Shown here in pieces: positions 17,991 to 26,555 of a DNA stretch of 64,000 bases (within the stretch, counting starts at the first letter, position 1; every line of letters starts with the position of its first letter). The stretch covers positions 1 through 64,000 of the forward strand of contig DASURP010000006.1 in the NCBI GenBank assembly GCA_036279975.1, given 5' to 3'. The position numbers and the translations under genes are program-made. The notes beneath the pieces are model-generated. The model was not told the DNA's origin, ran no database searches, and saw nothing but the letters and a program-made list of their open reading frames with translations. The stretch comes from 66-474 sp036279975. Lineage in GTDB: Bacteria; Pseudomonadota; Gammaproteobacteria; Xanthomonadales; Rhodanobacteraceae.

Positions 17991-18674
17991 TCATGCGGCC
18001 GGGAAACGCGTGATCGCGGCGTCCAGCGCCTGCGCGATCAGTTTCAGGAACAACGTGCCGATGCCGGGATGGAACCGGTTGGGATCGTGGCTGCCGATCG
18101 CGAGCATGCCCACGCTGCCGATCTTCAGCAGCGCCGCCGATTGCACCCGTGCGGCTTCGTTCCCGAACAGGCGTGCGAGCTTGTCCTGCGCGAGGCGTCC
18201 GCATGCGGGCCCGCCACGGGCGAGGAAGTCCGTGAAGGCGGGCATGCCGGATGCGCCCGCCGCCTCGCAGACCAGCCAATCGGCTTGCGGCAGGTCGGTG
18301 CCGTCGCGGAACAGCACCACGCGCACCAGGTCGGTGTGGAAATCCTCGTTCAGCGCGCCCACGAAACTCTTCAGGATGTCGGCAAGGTTGTCGTCGCGCA
18401 GCAGCCCGACGGTGAGCGAGTGCACGCGCACCATCAACTGCTCGTTGTCGCCGGCGATCGCGACCAGTTCCGCGAGCCGATCGTTGAGTTCGCGGTTGCG
18501 GGCGCGCAGGGTTTCGAGCTGGTACGCCGCCAGCGAGGCTGCGGGCCCCTGCTCACGCGGCATCACCAGCTCGGCGGCGACGTCGGGGAAGTTTTCCAGG
18601 AAGCGCGGATGCTGGCGCAGGTATTCGGCGACGTCCATCGCTTCGAGGCTTTGCTTGAGGGTCAGGTCGGCCAT
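17991..18674 (-). CDS. DUF484 family protein (GAF-like)
   Basis: A 227-residue protein starting MADLTLKQSLEAMDVAEYLRQHPRFLENFPDVAAEL, the DUF484 signature, followed by a coiled helix and a GAF-like domain (residues ~85-225) containing GMLAIGSHDPNRFHPGIGTLFLKLIA. DUF484 proteins lie between dapF and xerC in many gammaproteobacteria; their function is not established. The ATG at 18674 was chosen because it gives the family start. Overall operon order is lptM, dapF, DUF484, xerC. Confidence 0.93.
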   Translation of the reverse strand: MADLTLKQSLEAMDVAEYLRQHPRFLENFPDVAAELVMPREQGPAASLAAYQLETLRARNRELNDRLAELVAIAGDNEQLMVRVHSLTVGLLRDDNLADILKSFVGALNEDFHTDLVRVVLFRDGTDLPQADWLVCEAAGASGMPAFTDFLARGGPACGRLAQDKLARLFGNEAARVQSAALLKIGSVGMLAIGSHDPNRFHPGIGTLFLKLIAQALDAAITRFPAA

Positions 18675-18732
18675 CGCTCGACTCCGTGGGAATGAACGCA
18701 GTTTGAAGAATTGGCGCGGCGGTTGCAACGTT

Positions 18733-19569
18733 TCAATCGCCCAGCCATTCGCCGTCGTAGACGAATGTGGCAGGACCGCTCATCCACAGCGTGTGCCCCG
18801 GACCCTGCCACTGGATTTCGAGCGTGCCGCCCGGCAGCTCCACGCGGATATCATCGCCGACGCGACCGCGCCGGTGCAGCACCGCGACCGCTGCGCAGGC
18901 CCCCGTGCCGCAGGCCAGCGTCCAGCCGGCGCCGCGTTCGTGCACGCGCAGGCGAACGGCGTGCTCGTCCAGGACCTGCACGAAGCCCGCGTTGGCGCCT
19001 TGCGGAAAGCGCGGGTGCGCGGTGATGCGCGGGCCGAGACGGTCGACACGCGGCTCGTGTATATCGGCAACCTCCAGCACCGCGTGCGGGTTGCCCATCG
19101 ACACCGCGGCGATGTCGACAAGCTCGCCGTCGACCTCCAGCGGATAGGTGGCGGCTGCCGCACCTGCAGCGAAGGGAATCCGCGCGGGTTCGAATTCGGG
19201 TTCGCCCATGGCCACCGCGACGGTCGCTGCATCGACCAGCCGCATGGCCACCGGGCCCGCCGGGCTTTCCAGCCTGGCTTCCGCGCCGACCGCGAGGACG
19301 CCGACGCGGTGCAGCCACGCACCTATGCAGCGCGCGCCGTTGCCGCATTGTTCGGCCGGCGAGCCATCGGCATTGCGGATCGAATAGCCCGCGAGATGCG
19401 CGGGTTCCCGTGCCCGCTCGATCACCAGCAACTGGTCGAAGCCGACCCCGGTATGGCGGTCGGCCATCGCGCGGACGCGTGTCGCGTCGAGCGGCGGCGG
19501 CGCAGTGCGCGCGTCCAGCACGACGAAGTCGTTGCCGAGGCCGTGCATCTTGGTGAAGCGCAGTCCCAC
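18733..19569 (-). CDS. dapF: Diaminopimelate epimerase
   Basis: A 278-residue cytosolic enzyme that converts LL- to meso-diaminopimelate for lysine and peptidoglycan synthesis. The two half-domains each carry a catalytic cysteine: Cys75 in AEQCGNGARC and Cys220 in ACGTGACA. The N-terminus MHGLGNDFVVLD and the segment SMGNPHAVLEV are family hallmarks. Length and start are normal. It lies 15 bases after lptM, conserved order in gammaproteobacteria. Confidence 0.97.
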   Translation of the reverse strand: MGLRFTKMHGLGNDFVVLDARTAPPPLDATRVRAMADRHTGVGFDQLLVIERAREPAHLAGYSIRNADGSPAEQCGNGARCIGAWLHRVGVLAVGAEARLESPAGPVAMRLVDAATVAVAMGEPEFEPARIPFAAGAAAATYPLEVDGELVDIAAVSMGNPHAVLEVADIHEPRVDRLGPRITAHPRFPQGANAGFVQVLDEHAVRLRVHERGAGWTLACGTGACAAVAVLHRRGRVGDDIRVELPGGTLEIQWQGPGHTLWMSGPATFVYDGEWLGD

Positions 19570-19584
19570 GGGCGGTCCGCGTGG

Positions 19585-19788
19585 TCAGCCGCGGCTGGTC
19601 GCGGGCGCAGGTGCAGGGGTCGCGGCGCCGGCCGGTTGGGCGGCCGAAGTCGCCGGCGCCGGGGCGGCGGCGGCGGGCGACGTCACGGCGGACCTGGCCG
19701 GAAGGAACAGCGGGCCTTTCTGCCCGCAGCCGGCGAGCAGTCCGATCCCCAGCAACAGCAACGAGGCGAGAGTGACGTGACGGCGCAT
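19585..19788 (-). CDS. lptM: LPS-assembly lipoprotein LptM (YifL-like)
   Basis: A 67-residue lipoprotein: MRRHVTLASLLLLGIGLLAGCGQKGPLFLP has a lipobox LAGC and then the GQKGPL(F/Y)LP motif that defines LptM, a small outer-membrane lipoprotein that helps LptD oxidation and folding. The rest is a low-complexity Ala/Pro tail, also typical. The start at 19788 was preferred to one ten codons earlier because it gives a standard signal peptide. First gene of the lptM-dapF-DUF484-xerC operon. Confidence 0.9.
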   Translation of the reverse strand: MRRHVTLASLLLLGIGLLAGCGQKGPLFLPARSAVTSPAAAAPAPATSAAQPAGAATPAPAPATSRG

Positions 19789-19897
19789 GCATGCAACCCG
19801 AAGGCGAGCCAGCGGCAAGTATAAGGGTGCGGTTCGGCGCGGAACGCGCCTGCCAACCCGGGGGAGCCGCGCGGGCCATCGCCGCGGGAAGGCTGCA

Positions 19898-19915
19898 TGT
19901 CAAGTACGCTTGACA
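19898..19915. promoter_or_regulatory. Perfect palindrome upstream of the lptM operon, candidate operator
   Basis: TGTCAAG and CTTGACA form a perfect 7-bp dyad around TACG, in the 210-base gap between the GNAT gene and lptM, about 110 bases before the lptM start. On either strand it contains a consensus-like TTGACA -35 hexamer, though the -10 region at 17 bases is poor. It could be a repressor site or part of the operon promoter. Confidence 0.4.
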
Positions 19916-19998
19916 GGCACTCCGTCCCTGGCGGCCGGCTGGGGGCAGGGTGGGAATTACGATCCGCGCGCGGGTCTACGCAGGTAGCCGATGTCCCG

Positions 19999-20475
19999 TC
20001 AGTCCGGGACAGCCATCAGGGGCTTCTGGTATCGCCACGCGTCCGCGCCGTCCTCGTAGAAGTGCGGCAACCGCGTGCCGCGCAGGTAGCCCCGCTGTTC
20101 GTACAGTGCAATCGCCGCGCGGTTGCCGACTTGAACTTCCAGGTGGATCGAATCGCAACCACGCGTGCGGGCGTCCGTTTCGGCCGCGGCCAGCAGCGCG
20201 GAACCCAGCCCGGCGCCGCGTGCGCGGGCGCTTACCGCCAGCGAATACAGCCGCGCGCTGCGTGCATTGCGGCGATAGCACACCACGGCCGTGGCGTCTA
20301 TCTGTCCGGGGCCGCCGCAGACCAGCACCGCGGCGGTGTTCGAGGCGAGGTGCCGTCGCCACTGTGCGCGGCTGATGCGGTCGCTGGCGAAGGTCGCACG
20401 CTCCAGCGCCAGCAGGGCATCGAGGTCGGCGCGGGTGGCGATCCTGACCATGGTGGTGGCGGGCGAGCGTGGCAT
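19999..20475 (-). CDS. GNAT family N-acetyltransferase (RimI-like)
   Basis: A protein of about 158 residues with the GNAT fold: N-terminal IRIATRADLDALLALE-type strand (as VRIATRADLDALLALE), acetyl-CoA loop RARGAGLGSALL, and the C-terminal RAAIALYEQRGY motif. It probably acetylates an amino group of a protein or small molecule. The start is uncertain: ATG at 20475 or eight codons on at 20451, neither with a good ribosome site. It is divergent from a RimK-type ATP-grasp gene, a neighbourhood known from predicted amidoligase systems. Confidence 0.88.
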   Translation of the reverse strand: MPRSPATTMVRIATRADLDALLALERATFASDRISRAQWRRHLASNTAAVLVCGGPGQIDATAVVCYRRNARSARLYSLAVSARARGAGLGSALLAAAETDARTRGCDSIHLEVQVGNRAAIALYEQRGYLRGTRLPHFYEDGADAWRYQKPLMAVPD

Positions 20476-20642
20476 GCGCGCAAGCGTGGCGTGGCGGCGG
20501 TTGCCGCGCAAGCCTGAACCCGTGCCGGCCGGGAAACGCCGGCCTCTTGCGTTCGCTGCCGTGGATGCCGACACTGCCTCCCTTCCGGACGTCGTGCGTG
20601 GTGCGCTCGCGACAATCGGGATCAAATTCGGGAAGCTTGTCA

Positions 20643-22124
20643 ATGAGCCGGCTGGTCATCGTCGTCGAAAAACCCTCGGACTGGGGTTCGTACTATCCGT
20701 CCGACAACGTCATCGCCGCGATGCAGTACCTGCGCGAGCCGCTCGGTGGAGACGAGCGCACCCACGTCATCAACCTGTGCCGCAGCTACAAGTATCTCGG
20801 CGTCGGCCATTACGTGTCGCTGCTGGGCGAGGCGCGCGGGCACCGGGTGATCCCGTCGGTGCGCGCGATCAGCGACCTGCGCAAGCGTGCGCTGTACGGC
20901 CTGGACGTCGAGGACCTGAACCAGAAGCTCACGCACTTCCTGCCGGCGGGCGGCCAGGACACCACCGACCTCGGCGTCCTGGTGTATTTCGGCGAAACCC
21001 GTTACCCGGCGTTGCAGGACCTCGCCCGGCAGGTGTTCGAAACCTTTCCGTGCCCGTTGCTCAGGATCGAGTTCGAACGCGACCGGGTGTGGCAGATCAG
21101 CGCGATCAAGCCGGTCGGCCTGCACACCCTGGACGACGCCCAGGAAGACGCCTTCGCCCAGGCGCTGGATGCGTTCTCGAAGCGCCTGTGGCGCAAACCG
21201 CGCGCGCGCAGGCAGTTCCGCTACGACCTCGCGATGCTGGTGAACCCGGGCGAGGCGATGCCGCCGTCCAACGCGCGCGCCCTGAAGCAGTTCATCACTG
21301 CAGGCAAGGAGCTCGGGATCGAGGTCGATCCCATCCACAAGCACGATTACTCGCGCCTGGCCGAGTACGACGGCCTGTTCATCCGCGAAACCACCGCCCC
21401 GGACGACCACACCTACCGCTTCGCGCACAAGGCCGAGCGCGAGGGCATGGTGGTGATCGATGACCCCACCTCGATCCTGCGCTGCACCAACAAGATCTAC
21501 CTGAACGACCTGCTGCGCGCACACAAGATCGCGGTGCCACGCTCGGAGGTGCTGTACCGCGAGGATTCGAAACAGTTGCGCGAGGTGCCCGCAAAACTGG
21601 GCTTCCCGCTGGTGCTGAAGATTCCGGATGGTTCGTTTTCGCGCGGCGTGGTGAAGGTGGACGATCCCGAACAACTGGCAAAGGCGGCCGCGCACCTGTT
21701 CCAGAGCACGGCGCTGCTGATCGCGCAGGAGTTCCTGTACACCGAGTTCGACTGGCGCATCGGCGTGCTCAACCGCAAGCCCCTTTACGCGTGCAAATAC
21801 TTCATGTCGCGCGGGCATTGGCAGATCTACAACCACAGCGCGCGCGGCAGCGCGCGTTCGGGCGGCTTCGAGTGCCTGAAGGTCGAGGATGCGCCCGCCG
21901 ACGTGGTGAAACTGGCGCTGCGCGGGGCGGCCGCCATCGGCAACGGCCTGTACGGGGTGGACATCAAGCAGACCCGCGACCGCACCGTGCTGATCGAGGT
22001 GAACGACAATCCGTCGATCGATGCCGGGGTGGAAGACGCCGAACTGGGCGACGATTTGTATCAGCGTGTCATGCGCGAATTGCTGAGGCGCATGGAAGCC
22101 AAGCGCAACGGTGTCGCCGCATGA
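20643..22124 (+). CDS. RimK-family ATP-grasp ligase with RLAN N-terminal domain
   Basis: A 493-residue protein. The N-terminal ~270 residues (MSRLVIVVEKPSDWGSYYPS...) match the RLAN domain that precedes some RimK-type ATP-grasp modules. The C-terminal ~210 residues form the ATP-grasp ligase with LVLKIPDGSFSRGV (Lys near 325), DWRIGVLNRKPLYACKYFM and the metal-binding end LIEVNDNPSIDAG. The family joins amino acids, often glutamate, to a carboxyl end by an ATP-dependent peptide bond; the substrate is not known for the RLAN type. With the divergent GNAT gene it forms a small predicted modification system. Confidence 0.9.
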   Translation: MSRLVIVVEKPSDWGSYYPSDNVIAAMQYLREPLGGDERTHVINLCRSYKYLGVGHYVSLLGEARGHRVIPSVRAISDLRKRALYGLDVEDLNQKLTHFLPAGGQDTTDLGVLVYFGETRYPALQDLARQVFETFPCPLLRIEFERDRVWQISAIKPVGLHTLDDAQEDAFAQALDAFSKRLWRKPRARRQFRYDLAMLVNPGEAMPPSNARALKQFITAGKELGIEVDPIHKHDYSRLAEYDGLFIRETTAPDDHTYRFAHKAEREGMVVIDDPTSILRCTNKIYLNDLLRAHKIAVPRSEVLYREDSKQLREVPAKLGFPLVLKIPDGSFSRGVVKVDDPEQLAKAAAHLFQSTALLIAQEFLYTEFDWRIGVLNRKPLYACKYFMSRGHWQIYNHSARGSARSGGFECLKVEDAPADVVKLALRGAAAIGNGLYGVDIKQTRDRTVLIEVNDNPSIDAGVEDAELGDDLYQRVMRELLRRMEAKRNGVAA

Positions 22125-22130
22125 CGGCCA

Positions 22131-22445
22131 TCACGCGACGACGCGCGTGGCCCGGCTTCGCGCGCGGGAACCCGGCGCGGATGCCGTGACGGCGTGCCGT
22201 TTGGCTTGAGCGCCCACGCGATGCGGCCGCGCCTGGCGGCGCGTCGGAACCGGCAGGCGCCGCGACACCAGCAGGCGCTTTGCGAGCAGCAGCAGCGCGG
22301 GCGCGCCCAGCAACCAGAAGGCCGCGGACCAGCCCAGGGTCGCATCGCGCAGCGGCAGCGGCGTCAGGCCGTACAGCACCAGGCCCGCGGCCAGCCAGGT
22401 GCCGGCAGCAAGGGTCATGGGATCGGGGTTTCGGGGGGCTTGCAT
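22131..22445 (-). CDS. Small membrane protein, function unknown
   Basis: A 104-residue protein with two predicted membrane helices (TLAAGTWLAAGLVLYGL and AAFWLLGAPALLLLAKRLLV) and a basic, Arg-rich C-terminal tail. It lies convergent to the RimK-type gene and divergent to aroE. The frame is intact and the hydrophobic pattern is unlikely by chance, but no family is recognised. Confidence 0.6.
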   Translation of the reverse strand: MQAPRNPDPMTLAAGTWLAAGLVLYGLTPLPLRDATLGWSAAFWLLGAPALLLLAKRLLVSRRLPVPTRRQARPHRVGAQAKRHAVTASAPGSRARSRATRVVA

Positions 22446-22536
22446 GGCGGGCTCCGTCGCGGGGATGGGCAGAGCTTGCGTGGCCGGCGTCTCACCGGCT
22501 GCGACCCGCGGCGGCGGCCACGGCTAGACTCGCGCC

Positions 22537-23370
22537 ATGACCCGCGCCGCGCCCCGCTACGCCGTGTTCGGACACCCCGTCGCGCACTCGCTGTCGCCGC
22601 GCCTGCACACGATCTTTGCGGAGCAGGCCGGCGTCACGCTGGAATACGTCGCGATCGACGCAGCGCCCGGGACGTTCGCGGCGAGCGTGCAAGCGTTCTT
22701 CGCGGCGGGCGGACGCGGCGCCAATGTGACCCTGCCGCACAAGGCCGCGGCATTCGCACTGGCAGGGGCGCGTACCGCGGGCGCGCTGCGGCTGGGTGTC
22801 GCAAATGTATTGACGCGGCTGCCGGAAGGCCGCATCGAGGCCGACAGCAACGACGGTGCCGGGATGCTGGCCGATCTGCGTCGCCGTGACGTCGATCCGA
22901 ACGCCCGCGCAGTGCTGCTGCTGGGCGCCGGCGGCGCGGCGAGTGCGGCGGCGTTCGCGTTGCTGGATGCAGGTGCAGGAGGACTGACGATTGCCAACCG
23001 CACGTCCGGGCGCGCGCAGGCGCTTGCCGGTGCGCTGGGGGAATCGCGCCGCGTGCGCCTGTTGCGCTGGGAGGATCTGGAGCGCGTCCACGGTTTCGAC
23101 CTGGTCGTCAACGCGACCTCGGCAGGCGTGCAGCACGCCGCGCTGGCGCTGCCGTCGTCGCTGGCGCACGCGCACACGCTCGCCTACGACTTGAGCTACG
23201 GTCCGGCCGCGCGTCCATTCCTGGATTGGGCACGGCACGCGGGCTGCGCCGCGGCGTTCGACGGCCTCGGCATGCTCGTTGAAACCGCCGCCGCCTCGTT
23301 CGAGCGTTGGCACGGCGTGCGGCCGGACATCGAGTCGGCGCTCGCAGCGTTGCGCGCAGCGCCGGCTTGA
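22537..23370 (+). CDS. aroE: Shikimate dehydrogenase
   Basis: A 277-residue NADP-dependent enzyme that reduces 3-dehydroshikimate to shikimate in aromatic amino acid synthesis. Seen are the substrate loop FGHPVAHSLSPRLH, catalytic Lys69 in NVTLPHKAA, Asp106 in SNDGAGM, and the nucleotide motif GAGGAASAAAFALL. Length is as usual for AroE. It appears to be transcribed alone, with the start 92 bases from the divergent small membrane gene. Confidence 0.95.
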   Translation: MTRAAPRYAVFGHPVAHSLSPRLHTIFAEQAGVTLEYVAIDAAPGTFAASVQAFFAAGGRGANVTLPHKAAAFALAGARTAGALRLGVANVLTRLPEGRIEADSNDGAGMLADLRRRDVDPNARAVLLLGAGGAASAAAFALLDAGAGGLTIANRTSGRAQALAGALGESRRVRLLRWEDLERVHGFDLVVNATSAGVQHAALALPSSLAHAHTLAYDLSYGPAARPFLDWARHAGCAAAFDGLGMLVETAAASFERWHGVRPDIESALAALRAAPA

Positions 23371-23389
23371 TGCCGCACCGCACGCGCTT

Positions 23390-24472
23390 TCAGTGATGAT
23401 CGCCGGCGGCCTTGAAGCGGCCGGCATCCACGTCTCCGATGAACCCGATCAACCCGGCGAAATAGACTTGCTGGTCGTCGTACATGTCCAGGTGGCTGCC
23501 GTTCGGGCAGTACAGGTAGCGCCCGTGCGGGAACTGGCCGGCCATCCATCGCATGTATTCCGGGTCCATGGTGCTGTAGCGCGAGCCGATCACCAGGGTC
23601 GGTACCATGATGTCCCGGAGTCGCCTGCCGACGTCCCAGTCCGAAAGCCGGCCGCTCACGCCCATCTCGCTGGGGCCCTGCATCAGGGCATAGATCGTTT
23701 CGTTGACGTGCCTGAGCGAGCGCATCACCGGATCGGGCCACTGATCGGGCGGCATGCGCAGGATGTGCTGCGAGTACCAGTGGGTCATCAGGAGATGCAT
23801 GTACTGCGGATCGTCGGTCTTGCCGGCCTTTTCGAGGCCGAGGATTTCCGCCAGCGCCGCCTGGTCCATTTTCGGCATCAGCACCTTGTGCGCATAAGCG
23901 TTGTAGGCCGGAACGCTGGCCATCATGTTGTCGATGACCAGGCCCTTGAGGTGCCGCTGGTACTTCAGTGCGTACTGCAGCGCCAGCACGCCGCCCCACG
24001 AATGCCCGTAGAGATAGAAGTTGTCCTGGTCCAGTTTCAGTGCCTTGCGCAGCTGTTCCACTTCGTCCACGAAGCGGGGCAGCGTCCACAGCTTGTCGTC
24101 CTTCGGCTGGTCGCTGTAGAACGAGCCGAGCTGGTCGTAGTAGTAGTACTGGATGCCCGCGCCCGGGAAAAAGCTGTCGAACACCTCGAGATATTCGTGG
24201 GTCATGCCCGGACCGCCGTGCAGCAGCAGCACCTTGATCCGCGGGTTGTTGCCGACGCGTTTGGTCCAGACGTGGAAGGTGCCGTCCGGCGTGGTGATCG
24301 GGATCATCCGCACGCCGCCGTCGAGCGGGCGGGAATCCGCGCCGTTGTCGTAATAGCTGGCAGGCGGCGCGCCGGGTGCATCCGCGGCCAACGCAGGTGC
24401 GGCGAGCCACGCGGCGAATGCGAAACCGATGGCCAGCACCGTTGCGACGGGATGGACGCGAAAACCCTGCAT
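23390..24472 (-). CDS. Secreted proline iminopeptidase-like alpha/beta hydrolase
   Basis: A 360-residue protein with a signal peptide (residues 1-30, ending ALAA) and an alpha/beta-hydrolase domain. The oxyanion motif HGGPG (85-89), YDQLGS (112-117) and nucleophile elbow GHSWGG with Ser158 are those of the proline-specific S33 peptidases; the His of the triad is probably in NGSHLDMY near the end. Export suggests it trims N-terminal proline from peptides in the periplasm. It is convergent with aroE (20-base gap). Confidence 0.9.
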   Translation of the reverse strand: MQGFRVHPVATVLAIGFAFAAWLAAPALAADAPGAPPASYYDNGADSRPLDGGVRMIPITTPDGTFHVWTKRVGNNPRIKVLLLHGGPGMTHEYLEVFDSFFPGAGIQYYYYDQLGSFYSDQPKDDKLWTLPRFVDEVEQLRKALKLDQDNFYLYGHSWGGVLALQYALKYQRHLKGLVIDNMMASVPAYNAYAHKVLMPKMDQAALAEILGLEKAGKTDDPQYMHLLMTHWYSQHILRMPPDQWPDPVMRSLRHVNETIYALMQGPSEMGVSGRLSDWDVGRRLRDIMVPTLVIGSRYSTMDPEYMRWMAGQFPHGRYLYCPNGSHLDMYDDQQVYFAGLIGFIGDVDAGRFKAAGDHH

Positions 24473-24549
24473 GGCGGCTCTCCGCGAATGTGGTGACGCG
24501 CAAATCCTACGCCGAATGCGGGAAAGCGTGTCTGCGGGGAGGTTCCCGC

Positions 24550-25092
24550 TCAGCGGCCCGTCGCAGCCAGGTAATCGTCCTTGAGTTCGACGTAATGCCG
24601 GGCGGAATATTCGAGGGCTTCGATCTCGCGGTCAGTCAGCCGGCGCACGCAACGCGCCGGATTGCCGGTCCACAGTTCGCCCTCGCCCACGATCCTGCCG
24701 GGCGGGACCAGCGCGCCCGCGCCGACGAAGGCGTGGTGCTTCACCACCGCGCCGTCCAGCACGGTTGCGTGCATGCCGACCAGGCAGCCGTCTTCGATGG
24801 TGCAGGCGTGGATCACCGCGCCGTGGCCGATGGTCACGTCGGCGCCCACGCTGCAGGCCGAACCGCCCGGCGTGTATGGCCCGTCGTGGGTCACGTGCAG
24901 CACGGCGCCGTCCTGCACGTTGCTGCGTGCACCGACGCGGATGCGCTCGACATCGCCACGCAGCACCGCGCTCGGCCAGATCGACACGTCGTCGCCGAGT
25001 TGCACGTCGCCGATCACCGTGGCGGCGGGGTCGATGTACACCCGCGCACCCAGTGCCGGCATGCTGCCCCGGTACGCGCGCACGTTGGCCAT
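24550..25092 (-). CDS. Gamma-carbonic-anhydrase family protein (YrdA-like)
   Basis: A 180-residue left-handed beta-helix protein made of hexapeptide repeats (IGDVQLGDDVSIWPSAVLRGDVE). The metal-binding histidines lie in LHVTHD and in IGHGAVIHAC, so a zinc or iron site is retained. Proteins of this group (YrdA, PaaY, CaiE relatives) are trimeric; true carbonic anhydrase activity is shown for only some. It is divergent from the aldehyde dehydrogenase gene. Confidence 0.92.
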   Translation of the reverse strand: MANVRAYRGSMPALGARVYIDPAATVIGDVQLGDDVSIWPSAVLRGDVERIRVGARSNVQDGAVLHVTHDGPYTPGGSACSVGADVTIGHGAVIHACTIEDGCLVGMHATVLDGAVVKHHAFVGAGALVPPGRIVGEGELWTGNPARCVRRLTDREIEALEYSARHYVELKDDYLAATGR

Positions 25093-25148
25093 TGAACTTC
25101 GTCCCCGTCTGGATCACGATGCCGGAATCGTAACCCGTGCATGCCCCA

Positions 25149-26555
25149 ATGGATACGCCCACCACCAGTCTGCACGACCTGCTCGAGCGCCAGCGCGCGG
25201 CGTGGCGGGCGCGGACGCCCGATCGCGCGCAGCGGATGGACGACCTCGCGCGCTTGCGCGTGGCGTTCAAGGCGCGGCTGGAGGATTTCGCGCGCGCGGC
25301 CAACGACGACTTCGGCCGACGCCCGCGCGTCGAAACCCTGCTGGCCGATGGCATGCCGGTGCTGAACGAGATCGACCATGTACGCCGGCACGTGCGGCGC
25401 TGGATGCGGCCGCAACGGGTCGCGGCCGACCTGAGCTTCCTGCCGGCACGCTGCCAGATCATCCAGAAGCCGCTGGGCGTGGTGGGCATCATCAGCCCGT
25501 CCAACTATCCAGTGAACCTCGCACTGGTGCCGTTGGTCGATGCGCTCGCCGCCGGCAACCACGCGATGCTGAAGCCGTCCGAGCACACCCCGCGCACGTC
25601 GGCATTGCTGGCGGAGCTGCTAGCCGGCGTGTTTCCGGCCGAACGCGTCGCGGTGGTGCATGGTGGCCCCGATGTCGCCGCCGCGTTCGCGGCGCTGCCT
25701 TTCGACCACCTGCTGTTCACCGGCTCGACCGCGATTGGTGCGAAGGTACTGGTTGCAGCGGCGCCGAACCTGACGCCGGTGACGCTGGAACTCGGCGGCA
25801 AGTCGCCGGCGCTCGTCGCGCCGGGTTGCGTGACCGCGCGCAACGTGGATCGCATCGCGGCGGGCAAGTTCCTGAACGCGGGCCAGACCTGCGTCGCGCC
25901 CGACTACGTGCTGGTGCACGAGGCCGAACGCGATGCCATGGTGGCGTTGCTGCGTGCGTACGTCGCGCGGCATTACCCGGCCTTCCGCGACCCGCCCGAT
26001 TTCGCCAGCATTGTCAGCGACGCGCAGCACGCGCGCCTGCGCGCATGGCTGGACGAGGCGCGCGTGGCCGGCGCGACCGTCATGCCGCTGGCGGAAGGCG
26101 GGGTCGACGCTGCGGTGCGGCGCATGCTCGCGCCAAGCGTGGTGCTGGACGCGCCGGAGTCGGCCACCCTGATGCGCGAGGAAATCTTCGGGCCGGTGTT
26201 GCCCATCGTCACCTATCGTGAATTCGACGCCGCCATCGACTACGTCAACGACCGTCCGCGGCCGCTGGCACTGTACGTGTTCGACGACGATTCCGCGCGC
26301 GTGCGGCGCGTGCTGGACACCTGCATCGCCGGCACCGCCGCGGTCAACGATTGCGTGTTCCAGTTCGCACAATCACGGCTGCCGATCGGCGGGGTCGGCC
26401 CGTCGGGCATGGGCGCCTACCACGGCCACGCCGGGTTCCTCGCTTTCTGCAAGCAGATGCCGGTGTTCCGGCAGGCGCGCTGGTCGGCGGCGGGCTGGTT
26501 GCGCCCGCCCTACGGCGCGCGGGCGGAGCGCCTGTTACGTTTCCTGTTGCGCTGA
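25149..26555 (+). CDS. Coniferyl-aldehyde-dehydrogenase-type aldehyde dehydrogenase
   Basis: A 468-residue NAD(P)-dependent aldehyde dehydrogenase of the short class-3/CalB type that ends in a hydrophobic C-terminal segment. Catalytic Glu lies in LELGGKSPAL (near 216) and catalytic Cys in NAGQTCVAPDYVL (near 248); the cofactor site is marked by GVVGIISPSNYP and FTGSTAIGAK. Substrates in the family range from coniferyl aldehyde to fatty aldehydes. The ATG at 25149 is preferred, though a GTG four codons upstream is possible. Its 3' end overlaps the convergent patatin gene by 21 bases. Confidence 0.9.
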   Translation: MDTPTTSLHDLLERQRAAWRARTPDRAQRMDDLARLRVAFKARLEDFARAANDDFGRRPRVETLLADGMPVLNEIDHVRRHVRRWMRPQRVAADLSFLPARCQIIQKPLGVVGIISPSNYPVNLALVPLVDALAAGNHAMLKPSEHTPRTSALLAELLAGVFPAERVAVVHGGPDVAAAFAALPFDHLLFTGSTAIGAKVLVAAAPNLTPVTLELGGKSPALVAPGCVTARNVDRIAAGKFLNAGQTCVAPDYVLVHEAERDAMVALLRAYVARHYPAFRDPPDFASIVSDAQHARLRAWLDEARVAGATVMPLAEGGVDAAVRRMLAPSVVLDAPESATLMREEIFGPVLPIVTYREFDAAIDYVNDRPRPLALYVFDDDSARVRRVLDTCIAGTAAVNDCVFQFAQSRLPIGGVGPSGMGAYHGHAGFLAFCKQMPVFRQARWSAAGWLRPPYGARAERLLRFLLR

